A stretch of DNA of 64,000 bases from Cryobacterium levicorallinum. Lineage in GTDB: Bacteria > Actinomycetota > Actinomycetes > Actinomycetales > Microbacteriaceae. The position numbers were made by a program, and so were the translations under genes. How positions within the stretch are numbered: position 1 is the stretch's first letter; each line of letters starts with the position of its first letter. Below, in pieces: positions 15,296 through 23,508 of the stretch. The notes under the pieces are model-generated. The model was not told the origin of the DNA, did not search any database, and saw only the letters and a program-made list of their open reading frames with translations. Location of the stretch: the NCBI RefSeq assembly GCF_004402405.1, contig NZ_SOFE01000007.1, forward strand, positions 1 through 64,000. The letters are read 5' to 3'.

Positions 15296-16822
15296 CTACT
15301 TGACCAGCGGGAAGAGGATTGTCTCGCGAATGCCGAGGCCGGTCAGGGCCATCAGCATACGGTCGATACCCATGCCCATGCCACCGGTTGGCGGCATGCC
15401 GTATTCGAGAGCGCGGAGGAATTCTTCGTCGAGGCGCATCGCTTCCGGGTCTCCCCCGGCGGCCAGGCTGGCCTGCTCGATGAAGCGTTCCCGCTGCACC
15501 ACCGGGTCGACGAGCTCGGAGTAGCCGGTGGCCAGTTCGAAGCCGCGCACGTACAGGTCCCACTTCTCGACCACCCCGGCCACCGAGCGGTGGCCGCGCA
15601 CGAGCGGGCTCGTGTCGATGGGAAAGTCCATCACGAAGGTCGGGCGCACCAGGTCGCCCTTAACGAAGTGCTCCCAGAGCTCTTCGACGTACTTGCCGTG
15701 AATCGGGTGGTCGATCTCGATGCCTTCGCGATCGGCGATCGCGACGAGGTCGGCGAGCGGCGTCTCGGGCGTGATCGTGATACCGGCCGCCGTGGACAGG
15801 CTGTCGTACATGCCGATGCGGTCCCAGTCGCCGCCGAGGTCGAACAAAGTACCGTCGGCCCAGGTGACCACGTGCGATCCGGCAATCGCGAACGCGGCAT
15901 CCTGAATCAGCTTCTGGGTGAGGTCGGCGATGGAGTTGTAATCGCCGTACGCCTCATAGGCCTCGAGCATCGCGAACTCGGGCGAGTGGGTGGAGTCGGC
16001 GCCCTCATTGCGAAAGTTGCGGTTGATCTCGTAGACCCGGTCGATGCCGCCGACCACGGCCCGCTTCAAAAACAGCTCCGGCGCGATGCGCAGAAACAGT
16101 TCGGTGTCGAAGGCGTTGCTGTGGGTCTGAAATGGGCGAGCGGATGCCCCACCGTGCATGACCTGCAGCATCGGGGTCTCGATCTCGATGAACTCGAGGT
16201 CAGTGAACGTCTTGCGCAGGCTCGCGACGGCCTTCGAACGGGACAGCACGTTGGTGCGGGCCTGCTCGCGGCTGATCAGGTCGAGGTAGCGGCTGCGCAC
16301 CCGCGTTTCTTCGCTGAGCTCGGAGTGCAGGTTCGGCAGCGGCAACAGCGCCTTCGCGGCGACCTGCCAATCGGTGACCATGATCGACAGTTCGCCGCGG
16401 CGGCTGGAGATGACCTCGCCGGTAACGAACAGGTGGTCGCCGAGGTCGACCAGGTCTTTCCAGGCGGCGAGTGACTCATCGCCGACGGCGGCGAGCGAAA
16501 CCATGGCCTGAATGCGGGTGCCGTCGCCCGACTGCAGGCTGGCGAAGCACAGCTTGCCGGTATTGCGCAGGTGCACGATGCGGCCGGCCAGGCCGACGAT
16601 GACGGCGGTGACGGCATCCGCTTCGAGCCTGCCGAATTCGGCGCGCACGGCCGGAATGGTGTGGGTCACCGGAACCGACACCGGGTACGCGCCGCCGGCC
16701 GGGCTGGCGGCCGCCGCGTTCAGGCGGTCGCGTTTGCCGAGGCGCACGGCCTTCTGCTCGTTCATTTCCGCGTCGGAGAAGCCCTCGTCGTCGGTCGAGA
16801 TGGGCGGGGTGTTCTGGCTCAT
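15296..16822 (-). CDS. lysS: Lysine--tRNA ligase (class II)
   Basis: 508 aa. An OB-fold anticodon-binding domain (about residues 60-180) precedes the class II catalytic core. The core has motif 2 FRNEGADSTHSPEFAMLEAYEAY split by its loop, and motif 3 near the C-terminus (GMGMGIDRMLMALTG). It charges tRNA-Lys. It is slightly longer at the N-terminus than E. coli LysS, which is common in actinobacteria. It lies 47 nt downstream of panC in the folate/pantothenate gene run; no T-box leader is seen in that short gap. Confidence 0.95.
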   Translation of the reverse strand: MSQNTPPISTDDEGFSDAEMNEQKAVRLGKRDRLNAAAASPAGGAYPVSVPVTHTIPAVRAEFGRLEADAVTAVIVGLAGRIVHLRNTGKLCFASLQSGDGTRIQAMVSLAAVGDESLAAWKDLVDLGDHLFVTGEVISSRRGELSIMVTDWQVAAKALLPLPNLHSELSEETRVRSRYLDLISREQARTNVLSRSKAVASLRKTFTDLEFIEIETPMLQVMHGGASARPFQTHSNAFDTELFLRIAPELFLKRAVVGGIDRVYEINRNFRNEGADSTHSPEFAMLEAYEAYGDYNSIADLTQKLIQDAAFAIAGSHVVTWADGTLFDLGGDWDRIGMYDSLSTAAGITITPETPLADLVAIADREGIEIDHPIHGKYVEELWEHFVKGDLVRPTFVMDFPIDTSPLVRGHRSVAGVVEKWDLYVRGFELATGYSELVDPVVQRERFIEQASLAAGGDPEAMRLDEEFLRALEYGMPPTGGMGMGIDRMLMALTGLGIRETILFPLVK

Positions 16823-16869
16823 ACGGTTCTCCGTTGGTGCTGTCAGTTCAGAAATAAAGCGGATGCTGC

Positions 16870-17742
16870 CTACCCGAGGGCAAGCGGCACGTTGTCAATC
16901 AGCCGGGTGGTACCGACCCGCGCGGCCACGAGCATCCGGGCCGGTCCGCGATAGGCGTCGTCGACCGGTACAAAGGTCTGCGGGTGCACGATCACGAGAT
17001 AGTCCAGTTTAACCAGCGGCTGGGCGGCAATGCGTGCGTGTGCAGCAGCGAGGGCGGCGGCGGGTCCGGCCAGCGCCGCCTGCACGGCCGCGCGGAGCCC
17101 GGCGAACAGGGCTTGCGCCGCCGTATTCTGGGCGTCGTCGAGGTAGCGATTGCGGCTCGAGAGGGCCAGCCCGCTCGGCTCGCGCACCGTCTCGACGACC
17201 TCGATCGCGGTGCGCAGGTTGAGGTCGGCAACCATGCTCTGCACGAGAAAAACCTGCTGGCCGTCTTTTTGACCGAACACCGCCGTGTCCGGTGCCACGA
17301 TGCCCAGCAGTTTCGCGACGACCGTGAGCATGCCGTCGAAGTGGCCCGGGCGCGCAGCTCCCTCGTAGGCGCTGCCGATCGGGCCAGCGGTCACCCGCGT
17401 GCCGTTCGCGCTGTCTGGATACATTTCGCTGGCCGTGGGCGCAAACACGACCGAAACGTTCTCGTCGGCAAGGGTGGCCAGGTCGGCATCGAGGGTGCGC
17501 GGGTACCGCTCGAGGTCTTCGCCGGCGCCGAACTGCAGCGGGTTCACGAAGATCGACACCACCACGATGTCGCCCAGAGCGCGCGCCCGCCGCACCAGCG
17601 CGAGGTGCCCGGCGTGCAGGGCCCCCATGGTCGGCACGAGCACGATGCGGGTGTCCCCGCCGACCAGCGCCGAACGGCCCCGGGCCTGACCGAGCCGGTG
17701 TTGCAGGGCGGTGATGGTGCTGATCACTTCGGGTGTGCTCAT
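16870..17742 (-). CDS. panC: Pantothenate synthetase
   Basis: 290 aa. It condenses pantoate with beta-alanine using ATP, the last step of pantothenate synthesis. The class signature VPTMGALHAGHLALVRRA holds the HxGH nucleotide-binding motif. Ser/Thr and Lys residues of the second motif lie in LALSSRNRYL. Family length is normal (about 280-300). Its ATG overlaps the stop of the upstream DUF2520 gene by 4 bases, which fits a pairing of pantoate-pathway functions. Confidence 0.94.
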   Translation of the reverse strand: MSTPEVISTITALQHRLGQARGRSALVGGDTRIVLVPTMGALHAGHLALVRRARALGDIVVVSIFVNPLQFGAGEDLERYPRTLDADLATLADENVSVVFAPTASEMYPDSANGTRVTAGPIGSAYEGAARPGHFDGMLTVVAKLLGIVAPDTAVFGQKDGQQVFLVQSMVADLNLRTAIEVVETVREPSGLALSSRNRYLDDAQNTAAQALFAGLRAAVQAALAGPAAALAAAHARIAAQPLVKLDYLVIVHPQTFVPVDDAYRGPARMLVAARVGTTRLIDNVPLALG

Positions 17743-18500
17743 TCGATTGTCCGGTCGTCGTCAAGCGGATGCTGCCTGGGCGCGATTTCGTCCAGCCCGG
17801 TCAGGTCGAGGCGTTCCGGGCTCGTGCGCCCGAGGGCGTTCTCCATCGCGGAGCGCAGCAGCGGCCCCAGCACGGCTCCCGGCTGCTCCATCCCGATTCC
17901 GGCGAGCAGCCGCGTGGCCTGCTCGACGATCGACGTGGAGAATGCGGTGGCGATCTCGATGGCTTCAGCGTAGCTGGCGCGGTCGGCCTCGGCGACGATG
18001 AGCGGTTCGCCGCCCATCTCCACCGCGAGCGCCTGCCCGATCGGCAGCACCGGGCCGGGCGCGGTCACCGCGAAATAGCTGTCCGCGAGCCGGGCCAAAT
18101 CGAGGCTCGTGCCGGTGAAGGCCATGGCTGGGTGGATGGCGAGTGGGATCGCTCCGGCTGCCTGGGCGGGCGCGAGCACCGCGGTGCCGAAGCGGGCGGA
18201 GGTGTGCAGCACAAGCTGGCCTGGCTGCCAGGTGTTCGTCACGGCGAGGCCCTGCACCAGACTCTCCAGCTGGGCATCGGGTACCGCGATGATGACCAGC
18301 TCACTGCGTTCGACCACCTCGGGCACGGTGAGGATCGGCACGAGCGGCAGGATGGCTTCGGCCCGATCACGGCTGGCCTGGGAGATCGCTGAGATGCCCA
18401 CGATCGCGTGGCCGGCACCCGCGAGTGCGGCGCCGAGAATGGGGCCGACGTGGCCGGCTCCGATGATTCCGACGCCGAGGCGGCCGGGCTTGGCGTTCAT
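17739..18500 (-). CDS. Rossmann-like/DUF2520 oxidoreductase-type protein
   Basis: 253 aa starting at the ATG at 18500, which forms an ATGA overlap with the upstream PH-domain gene; a longer in-frame extension upstream overlaps that gene and is unlikely. The N-terminus LGVGIIGAGHVGPILGAAL is a dinucleotide-binding Rossmann motif, followed by an all-helical C-terminal domain (AIHPAMAFTGTSLDLARL). This layout is shared with ketopantoate-reductase-like DUF2520 proteins. Being immediately upstream of panC, it may supply pantoate as an alternative ketopantoate reductase; this is inference from position. Confidence 0.8.
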   Translation of the reverse strand: MNAKPGRLGVGIIGAGHVGPILGAALAGAGHAIVGISAISQASRDRAEAILPLVPILTVPEVVERSELVIIAVPDAQLESLVQGLAVTNTWQPGQLVLHTSARFGTAVLAPAQAAGAIPLAIHPAMAFTGTSLDLARLADSYFAVTAPGPVLPIGQALAVEMGGEPLIVAEADRASYAEAIEIATAFSTSIVEQATRLLAGIGMEQPGAVLGPLLRSAMENALGRTSPERLDLTGLDEIAPRQHPLDDDRTIE

Positions 18501-20158
18501 TCTGTCTCTCCGTATTGATCTGCGGCTGGCTTCGGGGCCTCGTCGGCCCGGCTCCAGCGGTGGCTGGTGTCGGCGAGCGCCGAGCTGACCGCGCCGGTGG
18601 ACATCCATTGGAAAAGCACGAGCGCTTCATCGACGTCGATGACGCTGAGCGACGCCGTGACCGGGCCGGCGACCGCGAGCAGGTCGGCCGAGGCGAGGCG
18701 CAGCAGACGCTTGATCGGGCCCTGCCTCACGCTCACACCCTGCATGCGGGCGAGCGGCACGAGGATCAGGTCGCGGGAGAGCACCCCGCGGCGGATCAGG
18801 GCGACATTGCCCGAGACCGCCCAGCCGGTGCGCCACCAGGAGAAGGGTCGCAGCCAGACAGCTCGCGATGGCGCATTGCTGTAGAAATCGGCGACTCCGG
18901 AATCAGCTTTGCGGCCGCCGAGCATGCCGTTTTCGACCAGCGCCCCATGGGTATCGGTGGTGAAGCCGGGGAGGGCCAGTTCGAGCACCTTCTCGACGTC
19001 GGCGAGGGTGCCGACCGGCAGAAGCACCGTGCTCGTTGGATTACCCGCGCTCGCCCCGCCAGCGTGCCCCGCTGTGTTGATGTTGATCTGCCACCAGCCG
19101 AAACGACGCCACAGAATGGGTTGGGACACCTTGATGGCGTGGATACGCCCGGGCGGCAGGGTCTGGCTGCTCGTGGAGAGCAGGCCGAACCCGACCCGCA
19201 CGCCGTCAGCCGTGCCCGCGATCGTGAACCGCAGCTGCTTGGTGATGCGCGAGAAGTAGTAGCCGACGCTGCCGATCAGGCCGGGAAGCACGGCCACGAG
19301 CACCCAGCCGCTGCTGCCGGCGATCACGCTGACGATCAGCCCGATGCCGGCCAGGAGCAGAAAGACGGTGAAGCCGCTGAGCACGACCGACCCGATCAGC
19401 CGTCCGGGCGGAATGCGCACGACCGACTCCGGTGGGGCGGCGTCGGGGCCCCGTTCCGGGGCCACAAACTCGTTGTAGCGCGCCGCGGCGAAATCGCCGA
19501 GGGCCGAGTGCGCCGTGGGCGGGCCGATCAGGGTGGGGGCGGCGTCACCGCCGAGCACGGCCGGGACGGTTAGTGATGGCGCGGCGTCCGCCGCTCTGCT
19601 CTGCCGCAGGCCGGAGGCGAGGTGCAGAATGTCGCGGCGTAGGTCATCCGCTAATTTCGAGCCGAGGTAGGCCAACTGCACGTTGCCGTCCTGACCCGCG
19701 ACGGCGATGTCGAGCCGGGCGGCTCCGAACAGTCGGGGAATCAACGGCCGAGCCAGGTTCACCCCCTGCACCCGGTCGAGGCGCGCCTTGCGGTTGCTGC
19801 GAAAAACGAGGCCGCTGCGCACCTCGACAACTTCCCCGTTGATGCGAAAGGTGTGCATGCGCCAGGACAGGTAGAACGCGACAATTATGACCAGTAGCAC
19901 GCCAGCGATGATGAGCAGCGCCCACCCGGTGCCGCCCCGCTGGTAGATCTCATCGATCGGGTCGCCGCCGTAGTTCTCCTCGCCCAGGAACAGGTCGATG
20001 AGCCGTTCGCGCAGGTTGGCGATCACGAAGCCGAGCACGGCCACCATGAAAATGCCGCCGCGCAGCAGTGGTGTCGCGGGGTGCAGTCGGTGCCACTGCC
20101 CGTCGGTGAGGTCGGTGCGCGGTGCAGCGAGTGGCGCCGGAACGGCGGGCTCGCTCAC
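18497..20158 (-). CDS. Membrane protein with PH-like (YdbT-type) domains
   Basis: 553 aa. Two hydrophobic hairpins near residues 30-50 and 80-100, and another pair near 260-310, alternate with bacterial PH (bPH2) domains such as FRINGEVVEVRSGLVFRSNRKARLDRVQGVN-like segments. This is the YdbT architecture, with three bPH2 units. Homologues sit next to a smaller YdbS-type protein, as here (4-bp overlap with the gene upstream). In Bacillus the YdbS/YdbT pair contributes to resistance to an antimicrobial; the role in actinobacteria is unknown. Confidence 0.85.
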   Translation of the reverse strand: MSEPAVPAPLAAPRTDLTDGQWHRLHPATPLLRGGIFMVAVLGFVIANLRERLIDLFLGEENYGGDPIDEIYQRGGTGWALLIIAGVLLVIIVAFYLSWRMHTFRINGEVVEVRSGLVFRSNRKARLDRVQGVNLARPLIPRLFGAARLDIAVAGQDGNVQLAYLGSKLADDLRRDILHLASGLRQSRAADAAPSLTVPAVLGGDAAPTLIGPPTAHSALGDFAAARYNEFVAPERGPDAAPPESVVRIPPGRLIGSVVLSGFTVFLLLAGIGLIVSVIAGSSGWVLVAVLPGLIGSVGYYFSRITKQLRFTIAGTADGVRVGFGLLSTSSQTLPPGRIHAIKVSQPILWRRFGWWQININTAGHAGGASAGNPTSTVLLPVGTLADVEKVLELALPGFTTDTHGALVENGMLGGRKADSGVADFYSNAPSRAVWLRPFSWWRTGWAVSGNVALIRRGVLSRDLILVPLARMQGVSVRQGPIKRLLRLASADLLAVAGPVTASLSVIDVDEALVLFQWMSTGAVSSALADTSHRWSRADEAPKPAADQYGETE

Positions 20159-20691
20159 AGCCCCGCCCGGCGGATCTCGGCGAGCTCCACCAAACGGTCG
20201 CGCAGACTTTCGGCATCCGCTTCGGCCAGCCCGGGGATCGAGACCCCGGCGGTCGCCGCCGCGGTCACGAATTTGAGGTCGGCCAGACCGAGCCAGCGCG
20301 CCACCGGGCCGCGGGTGATATCGATGAGCTGCATGCGTCCGTAGGGCACCGCCACAAAGCGCTGAAAGAGGATGCCGCGGCGAAAGAGCAAATCATCCTC
20401 GCGCAGCAGATAGCCGATGGAGCGCACCCGGCGCGGTTCGAACACCAGGTTGATAATGGTCATCAGGAGCACCGCGAGGCCGACCCACAAGGCCCAGGTC
20501 TGCTCGAGCAGCAGCCAGAGCACGCTGGCGCCGCCGCAGACCACGACGCCGAACAAAATGGTGCCGACGATCTCGACCAGCACGTACTTCGGGGAAACCC
20601 GCTTCCACTCGCCGACGCCGACCAGGTCAAGCCGTTCCGACGGTTCGACCCGCGCGTGTTCGGGTGGGTTCACATCGTCGGAATCAGGCAC
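20155..20691 (-). CDS. Small membrane protein with one PH-like (YdbS-type) domain
   Basis: 178 aa starting at the GTG at 20691, chosen because GGAGG lies 5 nt upstream; a longer reading frame without a ribosome site overlaps the DUF3180 gene. Two transmembrane helices near residues 40-85 are followed by a bPH2 domain (RRVRSIGYLLREDDLLFRRGILFQR broken around the domain core). It is the partner of the YdbT-like protein encoded next. Confidence 0.8.
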   Translation of the reverse strand: MPDSDDVNPPEHARVEPSERLDLVGVGEWKRVSPKYVLVEIVGTILFGVVVCGGASVLWLLLEQTWALWVGLAVLLMTIINLVFEPRRVRSIGYLLREDDLLFRRGILFQRFVAVPYGRMQLIDITRGPVARWLGLADLKFVTAAATAGVSIPGLAEADAESLRDRLVELAEIRRAGL

Positions 20692-21160
20692 GCGTACCTC
20701 CGGGCTCGTCGGTATCGGTGTCGTCGTCGGGCGGAAGGGTGCAGAAGTGTTCGGCCACGAGGCCGGCCGCCAGCATGACGGCCGCGCCGATCGCCGTACC
20801 AATCGCGAGCCAGAGCGAAGTGACCGCCGGCACCACGGATCGGGTCAGGATGTACAGTACGATGCCGAGGGAACCGCCGAACAGCAGGGACGCTGAGAGT
20901 GAGGTCGCCTTCGACAGTACGGCCACCCGCATCGCCCAGAACGGGTCGATGCGGCGCAGCGCCTTGCGTCGGCTGCCCTGACGTACCCGCCAGGCCAGAC
21001 TGACGACGACGGCCGCCAACAGGATGAGCGTTAGCGGCAGAGTAACCGGTGGAACGACGATGGGGGCACCGGATGCCGCGAACGCGATCTCGAGCAGAAA
21101 GCCGATCACGAGTCCGATGAGCAGCACCGCGAGCAGCCCGGTCGCGTGCGAGCGCTTCAT
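20684..21160 (-). CDS. DUF3180-family membrane protein
   Basis: 158 aa, with four predicted transmembrane helices (about residues 7-28, 35-58, 80-105 and 113-137) and a short acidic C-terminus (PPDDDTDTDEPGG). The sequence and its position directly after folK match the DUF3180 family, which is restricted to actinobacteria and conserved at this locus. The function is unknown. The start overlaps folK by 4 bases. Confidence 0.8.
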   Translation of the reverse strand: MKRSHATGLLAVLLIGLVIGFLLEIAFAASGAPIVVPPVTLPLTLILLAAVVVSLAWRVRQGSRRKALRRIDPFWAMRVAVLSKATSLSASLLFGGSLGIVLYILTRSVVPAVTSLWLAIGTAIGAAVMLAAGLVAEHFCTLPPDDDTDTDEPGGTRA

Positions 21161-21690
21161 CGCGGTGTTCCCGGTGCCGGGTGGAGGGTGGCGGCATCCG
21201 TTGCCCGGCGCACTGTCTGGCCGGTCGCGGCGAGCAGGTCGCGCACCAGGCCCCGGCCGGGAACGGTGGCTTGCTCATCGAGGTCGAGCCAGGGGGCGAG
21301 CACGAAGTCGCGTTCCGCCGCGCGCGGGTGCGGCACGGTGAGGCGCGCGTCGTCGATGCTCAGCTGGCCAAAGGCGATGATGTCGATGTCGAGTGTGCGG
21401 TCGCCCCAGCGCTCGGCGCGCACCCGGCCGTGCTCGGCCTCGATGGCGTTGACGGCGTCGAGCAGCGCGTAGGCGTCGCCGGTGTAATCGATCGTGAGCA
21501 CCGCGTTGAGATAGCGGGGGGCGCGCTCGTCAACACCGTCGAGTTTTACGGCTGCCGATTCGTAGCTCGGCGACACTGCGACGAGCGTCGCGCCGGGCAG
21601 GTCGGCGAGATCCCGCACGGCGCTCGCGAGCGTCGTTTCCCGGTCTCCGAGGTTGCTACCGAGGGCCAGAACGACTCGATCACCGGTCAT
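21157..21690 (-). CDS. folK: 2-amino-4-hydroxy-6-hydroxymethyldihydropteridine diphosphokinase
   Basis: 177 aa. It transfers pyrophosphate from ATP to hydroxymethyl-dihydropterin, feeding dihydropteroate synthase. Seen are the N-terminal ALGSNLGDRE, the central RWGDRTLDIDII (Mg-binding Asp-x-Asp), and VPHPRAAERDFVLAPW. It overlaps folB by 4 bases. Confidence 0.95.
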   Translation of the reverse strand: MTGDRVVLALGSNLGDRETTLASAVRDLADLPGATLVAVSPSYESAAVKLDGVDERAPRYLNAVLTIDYTGDAYALLDAVNAIEAEHGRVRAERWGDRTLDIDIIAFGQLSIDDARLTVPHPRAAERDFVLAPWLDLDEQATVPGRGLVRDLLAATGQTVRRATDAATLHPAPGTPR

Positions 21691-22049
21691 GGCCGCACCC
21701 GGGTGATCTGCACAGCCACGTCGGTGAAGGGCACGGAGATGGGAGCCTGCGGCTTGTGCACCGTGACCTGCACCTTGAGCGCCGGTGGATGGGCCAGCAC
21801 GACGGAGGCGATGCGTTCGGCGACGGTTTCGATGAGGTCGACGGGGTTGTGCTTGGCTGCGTCGGTGATTTGCTCGGCGAGTTCGCCATAGTGGATGGTC
21901 TGGGTCACGTCATCGCTCGCCGCCGCCGCGAGCAGATCGAGCCAGACGGTGACGTCAATGACGAAGTCCTGGCCGTTTTCTTTCTCGAAGTCGTAGACGC
22001 CATGGTGGGCGTTCACCCGCAGGCCGGTGAGGGTGATCGAATCAGTCAT
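21687..22049 (-). CDS. folB: Dihydroneopterin aldolase
   Basis: 120 aa, normal length. The catalytic region ITLTGLRVNAHHGVYDFEKEN and the conserved Lys segment near the end (LKVQVTVHKPQAPI) match the family, which cleaves dihydroneopterin to hydroxymethyl-dihydropterin and glycolaldehyde as an octamer. It overlaps folP and folK by 4 bases each. Confidence 0.95.
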   Translation of the reverse strand: MTDSITLTGLRVNAHHGVYDFEKENGQDFVIDVTVWLDLLAAAASDDVTQTIHYGELAEQITDAAKHNPVDLIETVAERIASVVLAHPPALKVQVTVHKPQAPISVPFTDVAVQITRVRP

Positions 22050-22936
22050 GGTTCCATTGTGTCGGACTCGAACGACCCGCCCGACAATTCATTGGTGGCC
22101 GGTGACGTCGATTGCCGGGCGTTGGACAGTACGTTGAGCGCCGCGCGGGTGCCGGCGACGTCGTGCACGCGCACCGCCCAGGCGCCCGCCTGTGCGGCCA
22201 GCACACTCACCACGGCGGTCGGCAGGTCACGGTCCTGCACTGGAGCGCCGTCCGGCAGAACCGCCGCCAGAAAGCGTTTGCGCGAGGCTCCGACGAGGAT
22301 CGGAAGCCCCAGCGAGGCGAAGGCATCTAGCCGGTTGATTAGCTGCCAATTGTGTTCGGTCTTCTTGGAGAAGCCGAGGCCAGGGTCGAGCACGATGCGC
22401 TCGCGCGCCACGCCGGCGGCGGTCAACGCGTCCACCCGGGCGGTGAGCGCGACCATAACCTCGGTGACGACGTCGTCGTACTCCGTGAGGGCGTCCATCT
22501 GCTGGGCATGGGCACGCCAGTGCATGGCCACAAAGTTCAGGCCCGTGTCGGCGACGACAGCAGCCATGTCGGGGTCGGCCAACCCGCCGGAAACATCGTT
22601 GATGATGCTCGCTCCGGCTTTCGCTGCCGCGCGGGCCGTCGAGGCGTTGAGCGTGTCGATGCTCAGGCGCAGTCCCTGCCGGGCGAGTTCGGTGACGACC
22701 GGAATGACCCGGTTTTGTTCCTCGGCCGGAGTGACGCGGGTGGCACCCGGGCGAGTGGATTCACCGCCCACGTCGATCAGGTCGGCGCCCTGGGCGCGCA
22801 GCAGCAGTCCGTGCTCGATGGCGGCATCCGTTGCTGCCCACCGTCCGCCATCGCTGAAAGAGTCAGGTGTGACGTTGAGCACCCCCATGATGAGCGTCAC
22901 TGGCCTGATCAGCGTCACTGGCCTGATCAGAGTCAT
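22046..22936 (-). CDS. folP: Dihydropteroate synthase
   Basis: 296 aa TIM-barrel enzyme joining pterin pyrophosphate to p-aminobenzoate. Signatures: MGVLNVTPDSFSDGGR, IDVGGESTRPG, DPGLGFSKK and GASRKRFL. The start is unusual: two exact 18-bp direct repeats at the 5' end encode TLIRPV twice before the family core begins. ATG at 22936 overlaps folE (ATGA), but GTG codons inside the repeats at 22918 and 22900 could also serve as starts. Confidence 0.95.
   Translation of the reverse strand: MTLIRPVTLIRPVTLIMGVLNVTPDSFSDGGRWAATDAAIEHGLLLRAQGADLIDVGGESTRPGATRVTPAEEQNRVIPVVTELARQGLRLSIDTLNASTARAAAKAGASIINDVSGGLADPDMAAVVADTGLNFVAMHWRAHAQQMDALTEYDDVVTEVMVALTARVDALTAAGVARERIVLDPGLGFSKKTEHNWQLINRLDAFASLGLPILVGASRKRFLAAVLPDGAPVQDRDLPTAVVSVLAAQAGAWAVRVHDVAGTRAALNVLSNARQSTSPATNELSGGSFESDTMEP
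22893..22928. repeat. 18-bp tandem duplication at the start of folP
   Basis: AGCGTCACTGGCCTGATC occurs twice head to tail on the plus strand, followed by a degenerate third copy (AGAGTCATTGGCC) holding the folP ATG. It adds two TLIRPV units to the N-terminus of dihydropteroate synthase. Confidence 0.85.
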
Positions 22937-23502
22937 TGGCCCGCGGCGATCAGGGCAATGATCTCGGCGCGGGCGGTCGGCTCGGTCAGCACGCCGCGGG
23001 AAGCCATGGTCACGGTCGAACTCGCGCTCTGGCGTGGGCCGCGGGTGCCGACACAGCCGTGCACGGCATCGAGCACGACGAGCACGCCGAGCGGGTCGAG
23101 GCCGTCCTGCAATGCGCCGGCGATCTCCTCGGTCAGGCGCTCCTGCAGCTGGGGCCGGGCTGCGATGGTTTCAACAACGGCGGGCAACCGGCCGAGGCCG
23201 ACGACCCGGCCCCGTGGCAGGTAGGCCACGTGGGCGGTGCCCAGGAACGGCAGCAGGTGGTGTTCACAGATGGACCGAAAGGCGATGTCGCGCAGCAGCA
23301 CGAGTTCCCCGGTGCTGTCCCCGACCGGAACGAAGTCCTGCAGGAGCTCCTGCGGGTCCTGGTCCAGGCCGGCGAAGAACTCGGCGTAGGCATCCGCTAC
23401 TCGTCGCGGCGTGCTCTCCAGGCCGACCCGTTCCGGATTCTCGCCGATTGCGGCGAGAATCTCTGAAACGGCCGCCTCGATGCGTGCCCTGTCCACCGCC
23501 AC
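22933..23502 (-). CDS. folE: GTP cyclohydrolase I
   Basis: 189 aa, typical length. It converts GTP to dihydroneopterin triphosphate, the first step of folate synthesis. Zn ligands are in the segment ICEHHLLPFLGTAHVAYLP split across Cys-His-His, with the second Cys in AVHGCVGTRG. It lies 6 nt downstream of ftsH and overlaps folP by 4 nt. Confidence 0.96.
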   Translation of the reverse strand: MAVDRARIEAAVSEILAAIGENPERVGLESTPRRVADAYAEFFAGLDQDPQELLQDFVPVGDSTGELVLLRDIAFRSICEHHLLPFLGTAHVAYLPRGRVVGLGRLPAVVETIAARPQLQERLTEEIAGALQDGLDPLGVLVVLDAVHGCVGTRGPRQSASSTVTMASRGVLTEPTARAEIIALIAAGQ

Positions 23503-23508
23503 GGGCGC

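Noticed and set aside
16823-16869. T-box leader for lysS
   Set aside because: Only 47 nt separate it from panC, too short for a T-box.
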